Positions 8,153 to 15,606 of a DNA stretch of 64,000 bases are shown in pieces. The position numbers were made by a program, and so were the translations under genes. Source of the DNA: Verrucomicrobiota bacterium. Its GTDB lineage: Bacteria > Verrucomicrobiota > Verrucomicrobiia > JABWAM01. How positions within the stretch are numbered: the stretch's first letter is position 1; each line of letters starts with the position of its first letter. The stretch is taken from positions 1 through 64,000 of the forward strand of contig JAHFSY010000009.1 in the NCBI GenBank assembly GCA_023269615.1. The letters are read 5' to 3'. The notes under the pieces were generated by a model that saw only the letters and a list, made by a program, of their open reading frames with translations, was not told where the DNA came from and did no database searches.

Positions 8153-9295
8153 TCAGTCTTCCAGTTTTTCAAGGAACCCATCCGGCACGGCTGCTAGGTA
8201 CGCTTGGGCGAGGCCGGTGCGGTCGGAATTGTACACCACCCACTTGTTGTCGCTCGTGATGTAGGGGTGCGCATGGGTGTACTGGCCGCCGCCGCCGGTC
8301 GTGAGTGCTTCGCACAGGATCCGCGTCTTCCCGGTCTTGATGCATCCCAGAAGGATCGGCACGCCAGGGAGCCCGTAGGCGTCGGTCACAAAAAATTTCC
8401 CGCACCGCGACACGGACATGTGATTCCAGATGTTCGTGGACTCGAACACGACGCGCGCTTTCGGACGGTCGTGCGACACTTCGAGAACGTTGCCGCGCTT
8501 TTCGCCGTCGTCGTGAATGCCGCCCAGGGTCACCATCGCGCGGTCGGTGTCGCCTATCCAGCATTCGTGGCCGGTGGTGGAAGGGGTGTGCGGGGGGCCG
8601 ACGGGAAAATCCTTGCGGTCACTGCCATCGGCGGCGATGGAATATAATCCTACGCCTCGCGCATCGCAACTGCGCACCGAGTATCCCTCCGCGTCGAGCA
8701 GGCCACCCCGGTTTTCCTGGATCATGATCCGTTTTGCGTTATGAAGGCGGAACTGGAGATGGGGGTTGATGATGTCGGGGGATTGATGGATGAGCGTCGT
8801 TTTTCGCGTTTGCAGGTCCATCGTGTAAATGCGGAAATCCTGCGGGGGTTTCTGGGTGTAGAGCAGCCCGGTGCGCTGGTCGGCGCTGATGGCGCCCAGC
8901 CCCGAGCCGGGCAGGTCGCCCCACGGGAAAAGTTCCTCGCGCTCAAGTGTGTTCAGATCTATTTTTACCAGCCTTTTTTGTTGATCCCGTCCCATGGTCA
9001 CGTAAAGCACTCCGCTCCACGCATGACAGCAGACACCAGTCACCTCGCGTTCCAGGCGCGCGATGCGATAGGTCTTGATGTCGTAGAGCAGGAGATCGCC
9101 CATGCAATCGGGGCCGAGTTCGTGGTGGCGCAGGAGGGCAAGGCGGTTGCCATCGGCCGAACAGTAGGGCTGTTCGCAATAAATGTTGTGGGTGATCGCG
9201 GGGGCGGAGGTGAGCATGCGGATGCGGGAGCCCGACGCGGGGTACACGTCGAGGTCGCAGCTTTCGAACCAGGGCTGGAGCTTGATTTTTGTCAT
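8153..9295 (-). CDS. Oligogalacturonate lyase-like beta-propeller protein
   Basis: 380 residues from the ATG at 9295, with no signal peptide, so cytoplasmic. Repeated blade-like units (ADGNRLALLRHHE, TGLLYTQKPPQDFRIYTMDL, GKFFVTDAYGLPG) and the ending YTHAHPYITSDNKWVVYNSDR match the Ogl/pectate lyase 22 WD40-like family, with conserved His residues (GHECW, WNHMSVS, HAHP) that could bind a metal. Ogl cleaves unsaturated digalacturonate; whether this protein keeps that activity is inference. It is transcribed alone between a convergent prepilin gene and repeats. Confidence 0.75.
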   Translation of the reverse strand: MTKIKLQPWFESCDLDVYPASGSRIRMLTSAPAITHNIYCEQPYCSADGNRLALLRHHELGPDCMGDLLLYDIKTYRIARLEREVTGVCCHAWSGVLYVTMGRDQQKRLVKIDLNTLEREELFPWGDLPGSGLGAISADQRTGLLYTQKPPQDFRIYTMDLQTRKTTLIHQSPDIINPHLQFRLHNAKRIMIQENRGGLLDAEGYSVRSCDARGVGLYSIAADGSDRKDFPVGPPHTPSTTGHECWIGDTDRAMVTLGGIHDDGEKRGNVLEVSHDRPKARVVFESTNIWNHMSVSRCGKFFVTDAYGLPGVPILLGCIKTGKTRILCEALTTGGGGQYTHAHPYITSDNKWVVYNSDRTGLAQAYLAAVPDGFLEKLED

Positions 9296-9303
9296 GAGTG
9301 GGG

Positions 9304-9415
9304 CGGGGGGGGAGGAGCCACGGATGGACACGGATGAAACACGGATTTCAGAATGTTGGCAGGGGCAAAGGGTATCCGTGAAAATCCGTGTTTCATCTGT
9401 GGCTCTTTCCCTGCG
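9304..9415. repeat. Inverted repeat pair of GAGCCACGGATG / GATGAAACACGGAT type
   Basis: GAGCCACGGATG and GGATGAAACACGGATTTCA at ~9315-9350 are inverted against ATCCGTGTTTCATC and TGTGGCTC at ~9383-9405. A single-arm copy occurs near 24452-24490. The same gap (to 9474) ends with GATGGCATCGGCTCCTACA, which recurs near 25711. Confidence 0.65.
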
Positions 9416-9474
9416 GGGTCAATGGGAGCGGGGATCGCCGATGGCATCGGCTCCTACATCGGAAGTGAAGGAAA

Positions 9475-10362
9475 TCACGGCAGGGAGTAGTAGTCGCTTC
9501 CCTGGTAACGACCGGAAAATTCCTTGCCGATCTGCATCAGCACATCGTTGGCCAGCGTGCTGGCGCCGAAGCGGAACAAATCCGGGGTGAGCCATCGGTC
9601 GCCGAGTGTTTCCTTCACCATCACGAGATAGGCGAGGGCCTGCTTCGAGGTGCGGATGCCGCCGGCGGGCTTCATTCCCACGACGATCCCGGTTTCGTAA
9701 AAGTAATCGCGAATGGCCTCGAGCATCACGAGCGTGACTTGCGGGGTGGCGGCGGGCGTGACTTTGCCCGTGCTGGTCTTGATGAAATCGCCGCCGGCAC
9801 GCATGGCGATCTCGCTGGCGATACGGACGTTGTCGAGCGTGACGAGCTCGCCGGTTTCGAGGATGACTTTGAGATGGGCTTCACCGCAGGCTTCGCGCGT
9901 GGCTGCGATTTCGTCGGCGACCCTTGCGTGCTCCCCTGCGAGGAATGCGCCACGGTCGATCACCATGTCAATCTCGTCGGCGCCATCCGCCACGGCGGAG
10001 CGCACGTCGGCAAGCCTGATTTTGAGCGGCACGAGCCCGCTGGGAAACGAGGTGGCGACCGAGGCGACCTTGACGCTGGAGTTGCGGAGAAAATGTCTGG
10101 CGTGCCGGACGAGGTTGGGATAGACGCAGACGGCGGCGCAACTGGGGAGGTCGGGATGTTCGGGGAAAGGGCGTATCGCCTTGCGACAGAGGTGGGCGAC
10201 CTTGCCCGGGGTGTCTTTTCCCTCAAGCGTGGTGAGATCCATCATCGAGAGCGCGAGCTTGAGCCCGGCCATCTTGGATTCCTTCTTGATGCTGCGTTTG
10301 GCGAAGGAGGCGCAGCGCTCGTTCACCATTACTTCATCCACGGTGGGACAGCGGAGTTGCAT
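9475..10362 (-). CDS. deoC: Deoxyribose-phosphate aldolase
   Basis: Cleaves 2-deoxyribose-5-phosphate to glyceraldehyde-3-phosphate and acetaldehyde in nucleoside catabolism. From the ATG at 10362 the protein is 295 residues, the longer DeoC form. ADGADEIDMVID contains the Asp of the active site. GGDFIKTSTGK contains the Schiff-base Lys195. GMKPAGGIRTSKQAL is the phosphate-binding loop. The reading frame stays open 30 codons further upstream only because dispersed repeat sequence (GTTCAATC/TTCGATGTT type) happens to be open, so 10362 is preferred. Confidence 0.94.
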   Translation of the reverse strand: MQLRCPTVDEVMVNERCASFAKRSIKKESKMAGLKLALSMMDLTTLEGKDTPGKVAHLCRKAIRPFPEHPDLPSCAAVCVYPNLVRHARHFLRNSSVKVASVATSFPSGLVPLKIRLADVRSAVADGADEIDMVIDRGAFLAGEHARVADEIAATREACGEAHLKVILETGELVTLDNVRIASEIAMRAGGDFIKTSTGKVTPAATPQVTLVMLEAIRDYFYETGIVVGMKPAGGIRTSKQALAYLVMVKETLGDRWLTPDLFRFGASTLANDVLMQIGKEFSGRYQGSDYYSLP

Positions 10363-10535
10363 GGGGGGAGTATCGTAAGATTCGGCGACTTTGCAAGACG
10401 GGAAGCGGCGGCAAGAACTTCCAACATCGAACATCGAAGATTGAACGTTCAACAGGGGAGGGGGAAAACCACGGAGGCACGGAGGACACGGAGAGAGGAG
10501 AGGGAATCAGGGACCTGACGGAGGGACACGCTCTG
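10363..10535. repeat. Intergenic repeats upstream of deoC
   Basis: Holds three dispersed repeat types: a GAACTTCCAACATCGAACATCG unit with GTTCAAC (10417-10453), an ACCACGGAGGCACGGAGG unit (~10475-10500), and the GGAGGGACACGCTC unit (~10520-10535) that recurs intact near 19104. No gene seen. Confidence 0.65.
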
Positions 10536-10673
10536 GAGGCTGTCTCAGAACTCGCAAAAAGTTCTGAGACAGGGCGAAATCGACCATCCCAAATGCCTCG
10601 TAAAAAATTAAAATGCGTCATAACGTAAATACAAGCTTCGCTTTTTTTGAAACCGGAGTTCTGAGACGGCCTC
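10536..10673. mobile_element. 138-bp MITE with 18-bp inverted ends and TCTG target duplication
   Basis: Terminal inverted repeats are GAGGCTGTCTCAGAACTC (10536-10553) and GAGTTCTGAGACGGCCTC (10656-10673), one mismatch. The interior is AT-richer and non-coding. TCTG flanks both sides (10532-10535, 10674-10677). Removing the element and one TCTG restores GGGACACGCTCTGTCGTGTCC, nearly identical to the uninterrupted repeat at ~19106-19127. This supports insertion into an older repeat by a transposase acting in trans. Confidence 0.8.
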
Positions 10674-10734
10674 TCTGTCGTGTCCGCTGATGACTGAGCG
10701 CTGAAAGCTGACTGCTCCGCATTCCCCGGCTTTC

Positions 10735-11760
10735 TTATTCCAGAGCCTTGAAGCCTTCGACTTTTTCCATGTGATCGAAGAAGGTCTTGTCGTCCTCGAA
10801 AAGGCGTCCCTTCTCGATGTAGCTGTCGGAGGTGAAGGGGCTGAGGCCCTTCGGGAAAATCATGTAACGGTTCTTGTGGTAGTCGCGCGCGTGGCCAAGC
10901 TCATCCATCATGCCCGTGCTGAGCGGCGGACGCTCCAGGTAGGGATGCACCGCCACGGTGGAATCGGTCTTGCCGACGAACCAGTGAAGGTCGCGATGCA
11001 CGGTAAAGGAATAGATCGCCTCCTTGTCGCGGAAGTTTTCAAAGTGCGTGCCGATCTCGATGGTCTGGGGATCCACCACCACGCCGTAGGTGGCCAGGCG
11101 CTTGATCACCGTGTCCACCTGCTTGCGGACCGCCGGCTCGGCGTGCGTCATCGAATAGCTTGCGTAGAAGGTATGGACGTTTGGATAGCGGATCAACATG
11201 TAGAGCGACTCGGGTGTCTGCTTGGTGGCGAGCACGATATGGCGGATGCCCATCATCTTCGCCCAATCCTCGCTCAAGCTCACCTCCTCGTTCATCCAGG
11301 AGAGAATTTCGTAAATGGTGTGGTTCTTTTCCTTGATGGTTTTGAAAAACGGATCGTTCTTGGGCGGATTCTCGAGGCGTTCCTGGATGAGCCACTCGGC
11401 GTCAATGAGCGTGACGATTAAATCGGGGCGGACGTACTGCTGGATGTATTTTGCATCCTTGCATTTTCGGTTGATGCGGTTCCACTCGATGGTGGCGGGG
11501 GCGCGGACGATGACGTTTTCGGAGTGGCCCTTTTCGATTTCGTAACCGATGCGGATCCATTCGCGTTCGCGCGTGAGTTCGAAGATGTAGTCGGTGGTGC
11601 CCAGCATTTTCTCCAGGGGCTTGCGCCCGTCGTTGGTGACCATGTCAAGCAGGTTGAACACGCCGACCTTGAGACCCTTGGAGGCGCAAAGCTTGACGAC
11701 TTTTTCGAGGTATTCGCGGTCATCAAGACCGGCGATCATGCCTGTAACAAGAACTCGCAT
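10735..11760 (-). CDS. Unrecognised cytoplasmic protein (341 aa)
   Basis: The protein opens with MRVLVTGMIAGLDDREYLE, a beta-strand followed by a loop where a P-loop would sit. It lacks the GK[ST] of a working Walker A. Later segments (IVTLIDAEWLIQERL, HIVLATKQTPESLYMLI, HTFYASYSMTHAEPA) suggest an alpha/beta nucleotide-binding-like fold, possibly adenylate-kinase-related. Low-complexity regions, signal peptide and membrane segments are absent. It is followed by repeats on both sides and appears monocistronic. I cannot assign a function. Confidence 0.8.
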   Translation of the reverse strand: MRVLVTGMIAGLDDREYLEKVVKLCASKGLKVGVFNLLDMVTNDGRKPLEKMLGTTDYIFELTREREWIRIGYEIEKGHSENVIVRAPATIEWNRINRKCKDAKYIQQYVRPDLIVTLIDAEWLIQERLENPPKNDPFFKTIKEKNHTIYEILSWMNEEVSLSEDWAKMMGIRHIVLATKQTPESLYMLIRYPNVHTFYASYSMTHAEPAVRKQVDTVIKRLATYGVVVDPQTIEIGTHFENFRDKEAIYSFTVHRDLHWFVGKTDSTVAVHPYLERPPLSTGMMDELGHARDYHKNRYMIFPKGLSPFTSDSYIEKGRLFEDDKTFFDHMEKVEGFKALE

Positions 11761-11945
11761 GGGTTGTTCCTAGCATGGTTGGAAGGCAAAAGGCAAAGGG
11801 CAAAAGTTGAAGTGTGCGGGATGTAGAGGGAGCGGGGACGCGGAAGGGGAGAAACCACGGAGGCACGGAGGGCACGGAGCGGGAAGAGACGAAATGGCAT
11901 CGGAAGCTGAGGACTGAATGCTGACAGCTGATTGCTCCGGCGCTT
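11761..11945. repeat. Intergenic dispersed repeats
   Basis: Contains GGCAAAAGGCAAAGGGCAAAAG (~11781-11803, complement of the type near 3300), AACCACGGAGGCACGGAGG (~11860) and CTGACAGCTGATTGCTCC (~11922-11938), each recurring elsewhere in the window. No gene seen. Confidence 0.65.
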
Positions 11946-13049
11946 TCACCCCAGCGACCAATCGGGTTCGATGTCCCATTCGGCGGGCGGCTTGAAACCG
12001 GCCTCAATTTTTCTTTCCGCAAGCAGGCCGATCATGGCGGCATTGTCGGTGCAGAGCGCCCGCTCGGCGACGGCGAGGTGGATGTTTTCCGCCTTGCAGC
12101 GGCGATCGAGTTCCGCGCGCAGGAATCCGTTGCAGGCCACGCCGCCGCTCAGCGCAACCTGGCGGACGCGATGTTCCCTGGCTGCACGCATTGTTTTTTC
12201 AACGAGCACCTCCACCGCGGCCGTTTGAAAGCTCGCGCACAGGTCCGCAACTTGTGATGGCGTGAGCGAGGATCCGGAAGTTTTGGGATTGTGTTCGTGG
12301 TAGGGCGCGACCGCCGGGCGCGCCGCTGCGGAGCGGACGGCCCGGCGGTCCGTCCCTACCTTGACTTGCTTATCTTCCAGGCATGGGCCGAGGGAGGCAA
12401 CGGTCCGCCGCAGCGCGGTTTTCAGCCCGCTGAAACTGAAATTCCAATCCGGTGAATGCAGCATCGGGCGCGGGAAATCGAAGGCGCGTGGATTTCCCTT
12501 TGCGGCCTCGCGCTCGATCTGCGGGCCCCCTGGATAGCCGAGCCCGATGAGTTGCGCGGCCTTGTCGAATGCCTCCCCCGCAGCGTCATCCACGGTCTGG
12601 CCGAGCACGCGATGCCCGCCGAATTCGCCGGCGTGAATGAGCATGGTGTGTCCGCCGGAAACGACGAGCGCCACGAATGGCCCGGGATCGAGATGGGGGG
12701 AATAGAGATGCGCCTCCATGTGATGAATGGGGAAGAGCGGTTTTCCCAGGCGCAACGCAAGCCCGCGCGCGGCGGAAACGCCGACCAGCAGCGCGCTGGG
12801 CAATCCGGGACCGCGCGTGACAGCAAGGGCGTCCAGCTGCCGCGCCTCGATTCCGGCGCGTTCGCATGCCTGGCGGATGACGGCGTCCACCATGCGGAGA
12901 TGCTGGCGCGAAGCCACTTCCGGCACCACGCCGCCGTACACGGCGTGAAGGTCCACCTGGGATGAGACGATGTTGGAGAGCGTTTTTCCGCCGCGCACCA
13001 CGGCCGCGGAAGTTTCGTCGCAGGAGGTTTCGATGGCGAGAAGAAGCAT
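11946..13049 (-). CDS. tsaD: tRNA N6-threonylcarbamoyladenosine transferase with in-frame insert
   Basis: TsaD transfers threonylcarbamoyl to A37 of ANN-decoding tRNAs. 367 residues; the family is usually near 340. MLLLAIETSCDETSAAVV, PIHHMEAH (metal-binding His110 and His114), VSGGHTMLI, GEAFDKAAQLIGLGYPGGP and ALSGGVACNGFLR are all intact. Residues ~222-261, between FSFSGLKTALRR and ADLCASFQ, are encoded by a 115-bp palindromic element (VGTDRRAVR...ARPAVAPYH) and account for the extra length. As the gene is normally essential and otherwise perfect, the insert is presumably tolerated as a surface loop. Confidence 0.96.
   Translation of the reverse strand: MLLLAIETSCDETSAAVVRGGKTLSNIVSSQVDLHAVYGGVVPEVASRQHLRMVDAVIRQACERAGIEARQLDALAVTRGPGLPSALLVGVSAARGLALRLGKPLFPIHHMEAHLYSPHLDPGPFVALVVSGGHTMLIHAGEFGGHRVLGQTVDDAAGEAFDKAAQLIGLGYPGGPQIEREAAKGNPRAFDFPRPMLHSPDWNFSFSGLKTALRRTVASLGPCLEDKQVKVGTDRRAVRSAAARPAVAPYHEHNPKTSGSSLTPSQVADLCASFQTAAVEVLVEKTMRAAREHRVRQVALSGGVACNGFLRAELDRRCKAENIHLAVAERALCTDNAAMIGLLAERKIEAGFKPPAEWDIEPDWSLG
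12270..12384. mobile_element. 115-bp palindromic element, copy 1 (inside tsaD)
   Basis: The 62-bp GC-rich imperfect palindromic core (12299-12360, GGTAGGGCGCGACC ... GGTCCGTCCCTACC) is flanked by 29- and 24-bp arms ending in degenerate GTGTCCGGAAA-type termini (GATCCGGAAG; CTTCCAGGCAT). Core position and total length agree exactly with the copies at 56490 and 58255. Read on the minus strand it is open and encodes about 38 residues of TsaD. Confidence 0.85.
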
Positions 13050-13058
13050 GGGGGAGGA

Positions 13059-13203
13059 GCTGCTGGCTTCTAGCCACTAGCTTCTGGTTTTATGAACCCG
13101 AACCGTGAATGCCCATCGGCTTGATCCATGGCAAGGCGGTCACCAGCAACATCACGAAAATCGGTTTTCATTTTCCAGTGGCCAGCAGCTAGAAGCCAGC
13201 AGC
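13059..13203. repeat. Inverted repeat pair, GCTGCTGGCTTCTAGC
   Basis: A perfect 16-bp inverted repeat: 13059-13074 against 13188-13203, extended imperfectly by GGAGG/CCTCC. It spans most of the gap between tsaD and the S41 peptidase gene, with no ORF. Structure matches a small non-autonomous element of ~145 bp. Confidence 0.7.
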
Positions 13204-13215
13204 CTCCCTCCCCGG

Positions 13216-14580
13216 TTACTTCGACGCCGCCCGGAGCTGGAGGTAGCTGTTGATGCCTTTGAGCAGGTCAATCGCACGCTCGAGCTGGATGTCATGCGAC
13301 TGCCCTTTTTCCGAAGGCGGGGATTTTTCCTTCGGCTCCTTGTCGGTCGAAGGGGTTGCGTCGGGCTTGGGAGCTTCCTTGTCCTCGACAGCCTCGAGTG
13401 CCGACTGCCTTCGCTGGGTCAGGATCTGCTCCCAGTCCTCCTCGCTCATGGGCACGGTGATATCCGGGGTGATGCCGTGCTCGTGGATCACTTTTTTGCT
13501 GGGCGTGTAATACTTCGCGGTGGTGAGACGGATGGCGGAGCCGTCCGGCAGCGGGAGCACGCTCTGCACGGAACCCTTGCCAAAGCTGGTTTCGCCCACA
13601 ATCACGGCGCGCTTGGTGTCCTGCAGCGCGCCGGCCACGATTTCGGAGCCGCTGGCGCTTCCCTCGTTGATGAGGACGGCGATGGGGTACTTGGGATGCG
13701 TGCGGCTTTCCCGCACCTTGTACTCGCTGTGCACCGAGGCATTGCGACCCTCCGTGAAGACCACCAGCTCGCCCTTGGGCAGGAACTTGCCGACCACGTC
13801 CACGGCCGATTCAAGAAGGCCGCCTGGATTGTTGCGCAGGTCAATCACCAGCCCGTTCATTCCATCCTTCTCCAGCTTGAGCAGCGCCTTTTCCAATTCG
13901 TCCGAAGTGGGCTCGTTGAACTGGGTGATGCGCACATAGCCAATTTTATCCGAGACAAGCTTCACATCCTTCACGCTGTCCACCTTGATCGTGGTGCGCG
14001 TGATGGAGATGTCCTTGATCTCGCGCGTCTTGGGGCGAAGGATCGTGAGGCCGACCTTGCTGCCGGGCGGGCCTCGCAACATCTTGACGACCTCGGGCAG
14101 GGCCATTTTTTCCGTGGACTTGCCATCAATGCGGATGATCTTGTCGCCGGGGAGGAGTCCCGCCTTGAAACCGGGCGTGTCTTCCATGGGGGAGATGATG
14201 GTGATGATTCCATCCTTCATGCCGATGACCACGCCGATGCCTCCAAACTGGCCGCCGGTCTCCTGTTTCATGTCGTCGAAATTGGAGGGGGGCATGAACT
14301 GGCTGTGAGGATCGAGCTCGTTGAGCATGCCCTTGAGCGCCCCGTACGTGAGATCCTGGTACGAGAGGTGGGAGTCGTCCACGTAATCCTTGCGGATGAT
14401 TTCCATGACGCGCGTGAGCAGCTCGATGTTCTTGTACGCGTTGTCCTTTTCCTTGTCGTCGCCTGCCGCTGTAAGGCTCTGGATGCGCAACCCCAGGAAG
14501 AGGTTGGCGATCAACAATCCCGCGATCAAGGTGACCAAAACCCGTCGTTTCATGGGGAAAGGATGCGAAGGCTGGTTCAT
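13216..14580 (-). CDS. Carboxyl-terminal processing peptidase (S41 family)
   Basis: Periplasmic serine protease of the CtpA/Prc type, 454 residues. One N-terminal membrane/signal helix ([18 protein letters not shown], 14-31) is followed by a PDZ domain (~112-195, [13 protein letters not shown] ... [11 protein letters not shown]) and the protease core, with catalytic Ser310 in NEGSASGSE and Lys335 in TSFGKGSVQ. The C-terminal ~65 residues are Lys/Glu/Pro-rich, then a helix. ATG at 14580 overlaps the stop of the upstream decarboxylase gene as ATGA, so the two are coupled. ATG at 14553 is an alternative. Confidence 0.95.
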   Translation of the reverse strand: MNQPSHPFPMKRRVLVTLIAGLLIANLFLGLRIQSLTAAGDDKEKDNAYKNIELLTRVMEIIRKDYVDDSHLSYQDLTYGALKGMLNELDPHSQFMPPSNFDDMKQETGGQFGGIGVVIGMKDGIITIISPMEDTPGFKAGLLPGDKIIRIDGKSTEKMALPEVVKMLRGPPGSKVGLTILRPKTREIKDISITRTTIKVDSVKDVKLVSDKIGYVRITQFNEPTSDELEKALLKLEKDGMNGLVIDLRNNPGGLLESAVDVVGKFLPKGELVVFTEGRNASVHSEYKVRESRTHPKYPIAVLINEGSASGSEIVAGALQDTKRAVIVGETSFGKGSVQSVLPLPDGSAIRLTTAKYYTPSKKVIHEHGITPDITVPMSEEDWEQILTQRRQSALEAVEDKEAPKPDATPSTDKEPKEKSPPSEKGQSHDIQLERAIDLLKGINSYLQLRAASK

Positions 14581-15563
14581 CTTGTCGAACCTATTCTACC
14601 ACGGAAATACGCGATGGTCTTTTCCAGCCCTTCATCGAGCTTCACCTTCGGTTCCCATCCCAGAAGCTGCCTTGCGCGGGAAATGTCGGGGCGCCTCTGC
14701 TTCGGATCATCCACGGGCAGCGGTTTGAACACGATGGGGTTGCGGCTGTCGGTGATGCGAAGGATGGCCTCCGCAAATTGTTTCACCGTCATCTCCGTGG
14801 GATTGCCGATGTTGATGGGGCCATGCTCCTTCGACGTCGCGAGCCGGTAGATGCCGTCAATGAGATCGCTCACGTAACAGAAACTGCGCGTCTGCGTGCC
14901 GTCGCCAAAAACCGTGAGTGGTTCGCCCTGCAACGCCTGGCCGATGAACGCCGGCACGACGCGCCCGTCTTTCAAGCGCATGCGCGGGCCATACGTGTTG
15001 AAGATGCGCACGATCTTCGTGTCCACATTGTGGGAGCGATGATAGGCGAAGGTGATCGCCTCGGCGAAACGCTTGGCCTCGTCATACACGCCCCGCGGCC
15101 CGATGGGGTTGACGTTTCCCCAGTAATCCTCGGTCTGCGGATGCACCAGCGGATCGCCGTACACTTCCGAGGTGGAGGCGAGGACGAAGCGGGCCTTCTT
15201 CGAGCGGGCAAGGCCCAGCGCATTGTGCGTGCCCAGCGCGCCCACCTTCAGCGTGGGGATGGGAAATTCCAGGTAATCAATCGGGCTGGCCGGCGAGGCA
15301 AAATGAAAGATGAAATCCACCGGCCCCTCGTAGAAAAGATACTCGGTGACGTCCTGCTTGATGAAACGAAATTTTTCGTTGGCAGCCAGGTGCGCAATGT
15401 TGTCCATGTTCCCCGTCAGCAGGTTGTCGAGTGCCACCACCGAATGGCCCTCCGACAGCAGGCGGTCGCAGAGATGCGACCCGAGAAATCCGGCGCCGCC
15501 AGTCACGATGGAAACAGGAGAGCTCAAGACGTCATGGGAGTTGGAATGGATGCAAACCCGCAT
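14577..15563 (-). CDS. UDP-glucuronate decarboxylase (UDP-xylose synthase)
   Basis: Extended SDR enzyme making UDP-xylose for cell-surface glycans, 328 residues. The NAD-binding motif is [17 protein letters not shown] (~20-36). The substrate/catalytic region is [16 protein letters not shown] and [15 protein letters not shown], with YDEAKRFAE giving the YxxxK pair. [19 protein letters not shown] is typical of UXS. The first ~15 residues precede the Rossmann strand; a TTG at 15527 is a possible shorter start. Coupled to the S41 peptidase gene downstream, which suggests an envelope-related unit. Confidence 0.92.
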   Translation of the reverse strand: MRVCIHSNSHDVLSSPVSIVTGGAGFLGSHLCDRLLSEGHSVVALDNLLTGNMDNIAHLAANEKFRFIKQDVTEYLFYEGPVDFIFHFASPASPIDYLEFPIPTLKVGALGTHNALGLARSKKARFVLASTSEVYGDPLVHPQTEDYWGNVNPIGPRGVYDEAKRFAEAITFAYHRSHNVDTKIVRIFNTYGPRMRLKDGRVVPAFIGQALQGEPLTVFGDGTQTRSFCYVSDLIDGIYRLATSKEHGPINIGNPTEMTVKQFAEAILRITDSRNPIVFKPLPVDDPKQRRPDISRARQLLGWEPKVKLDEGLEKTIAYFRGRIGSTR

Positions 15564-15606
15564 TCAAGCACAGGAGGCGGCCGATGCGCCACAGGAAATG
15601 TGGGCG

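Noticed and set aside
10362-10452. N-terminal extension of deoC to 10452
   Set aside because: The added codons translate a dispersed repeat, and the conserved protein begins after the ATG at 10362.
13105-14850. Long open frame (581 codons) on the plus strand opposite the S41 peptidase and decarboxylase genes
   Set aside because: Antisense shadow of two clearly recognised, translationally coupled genes in GC-rich DNA; the translated sequence resembles no family.
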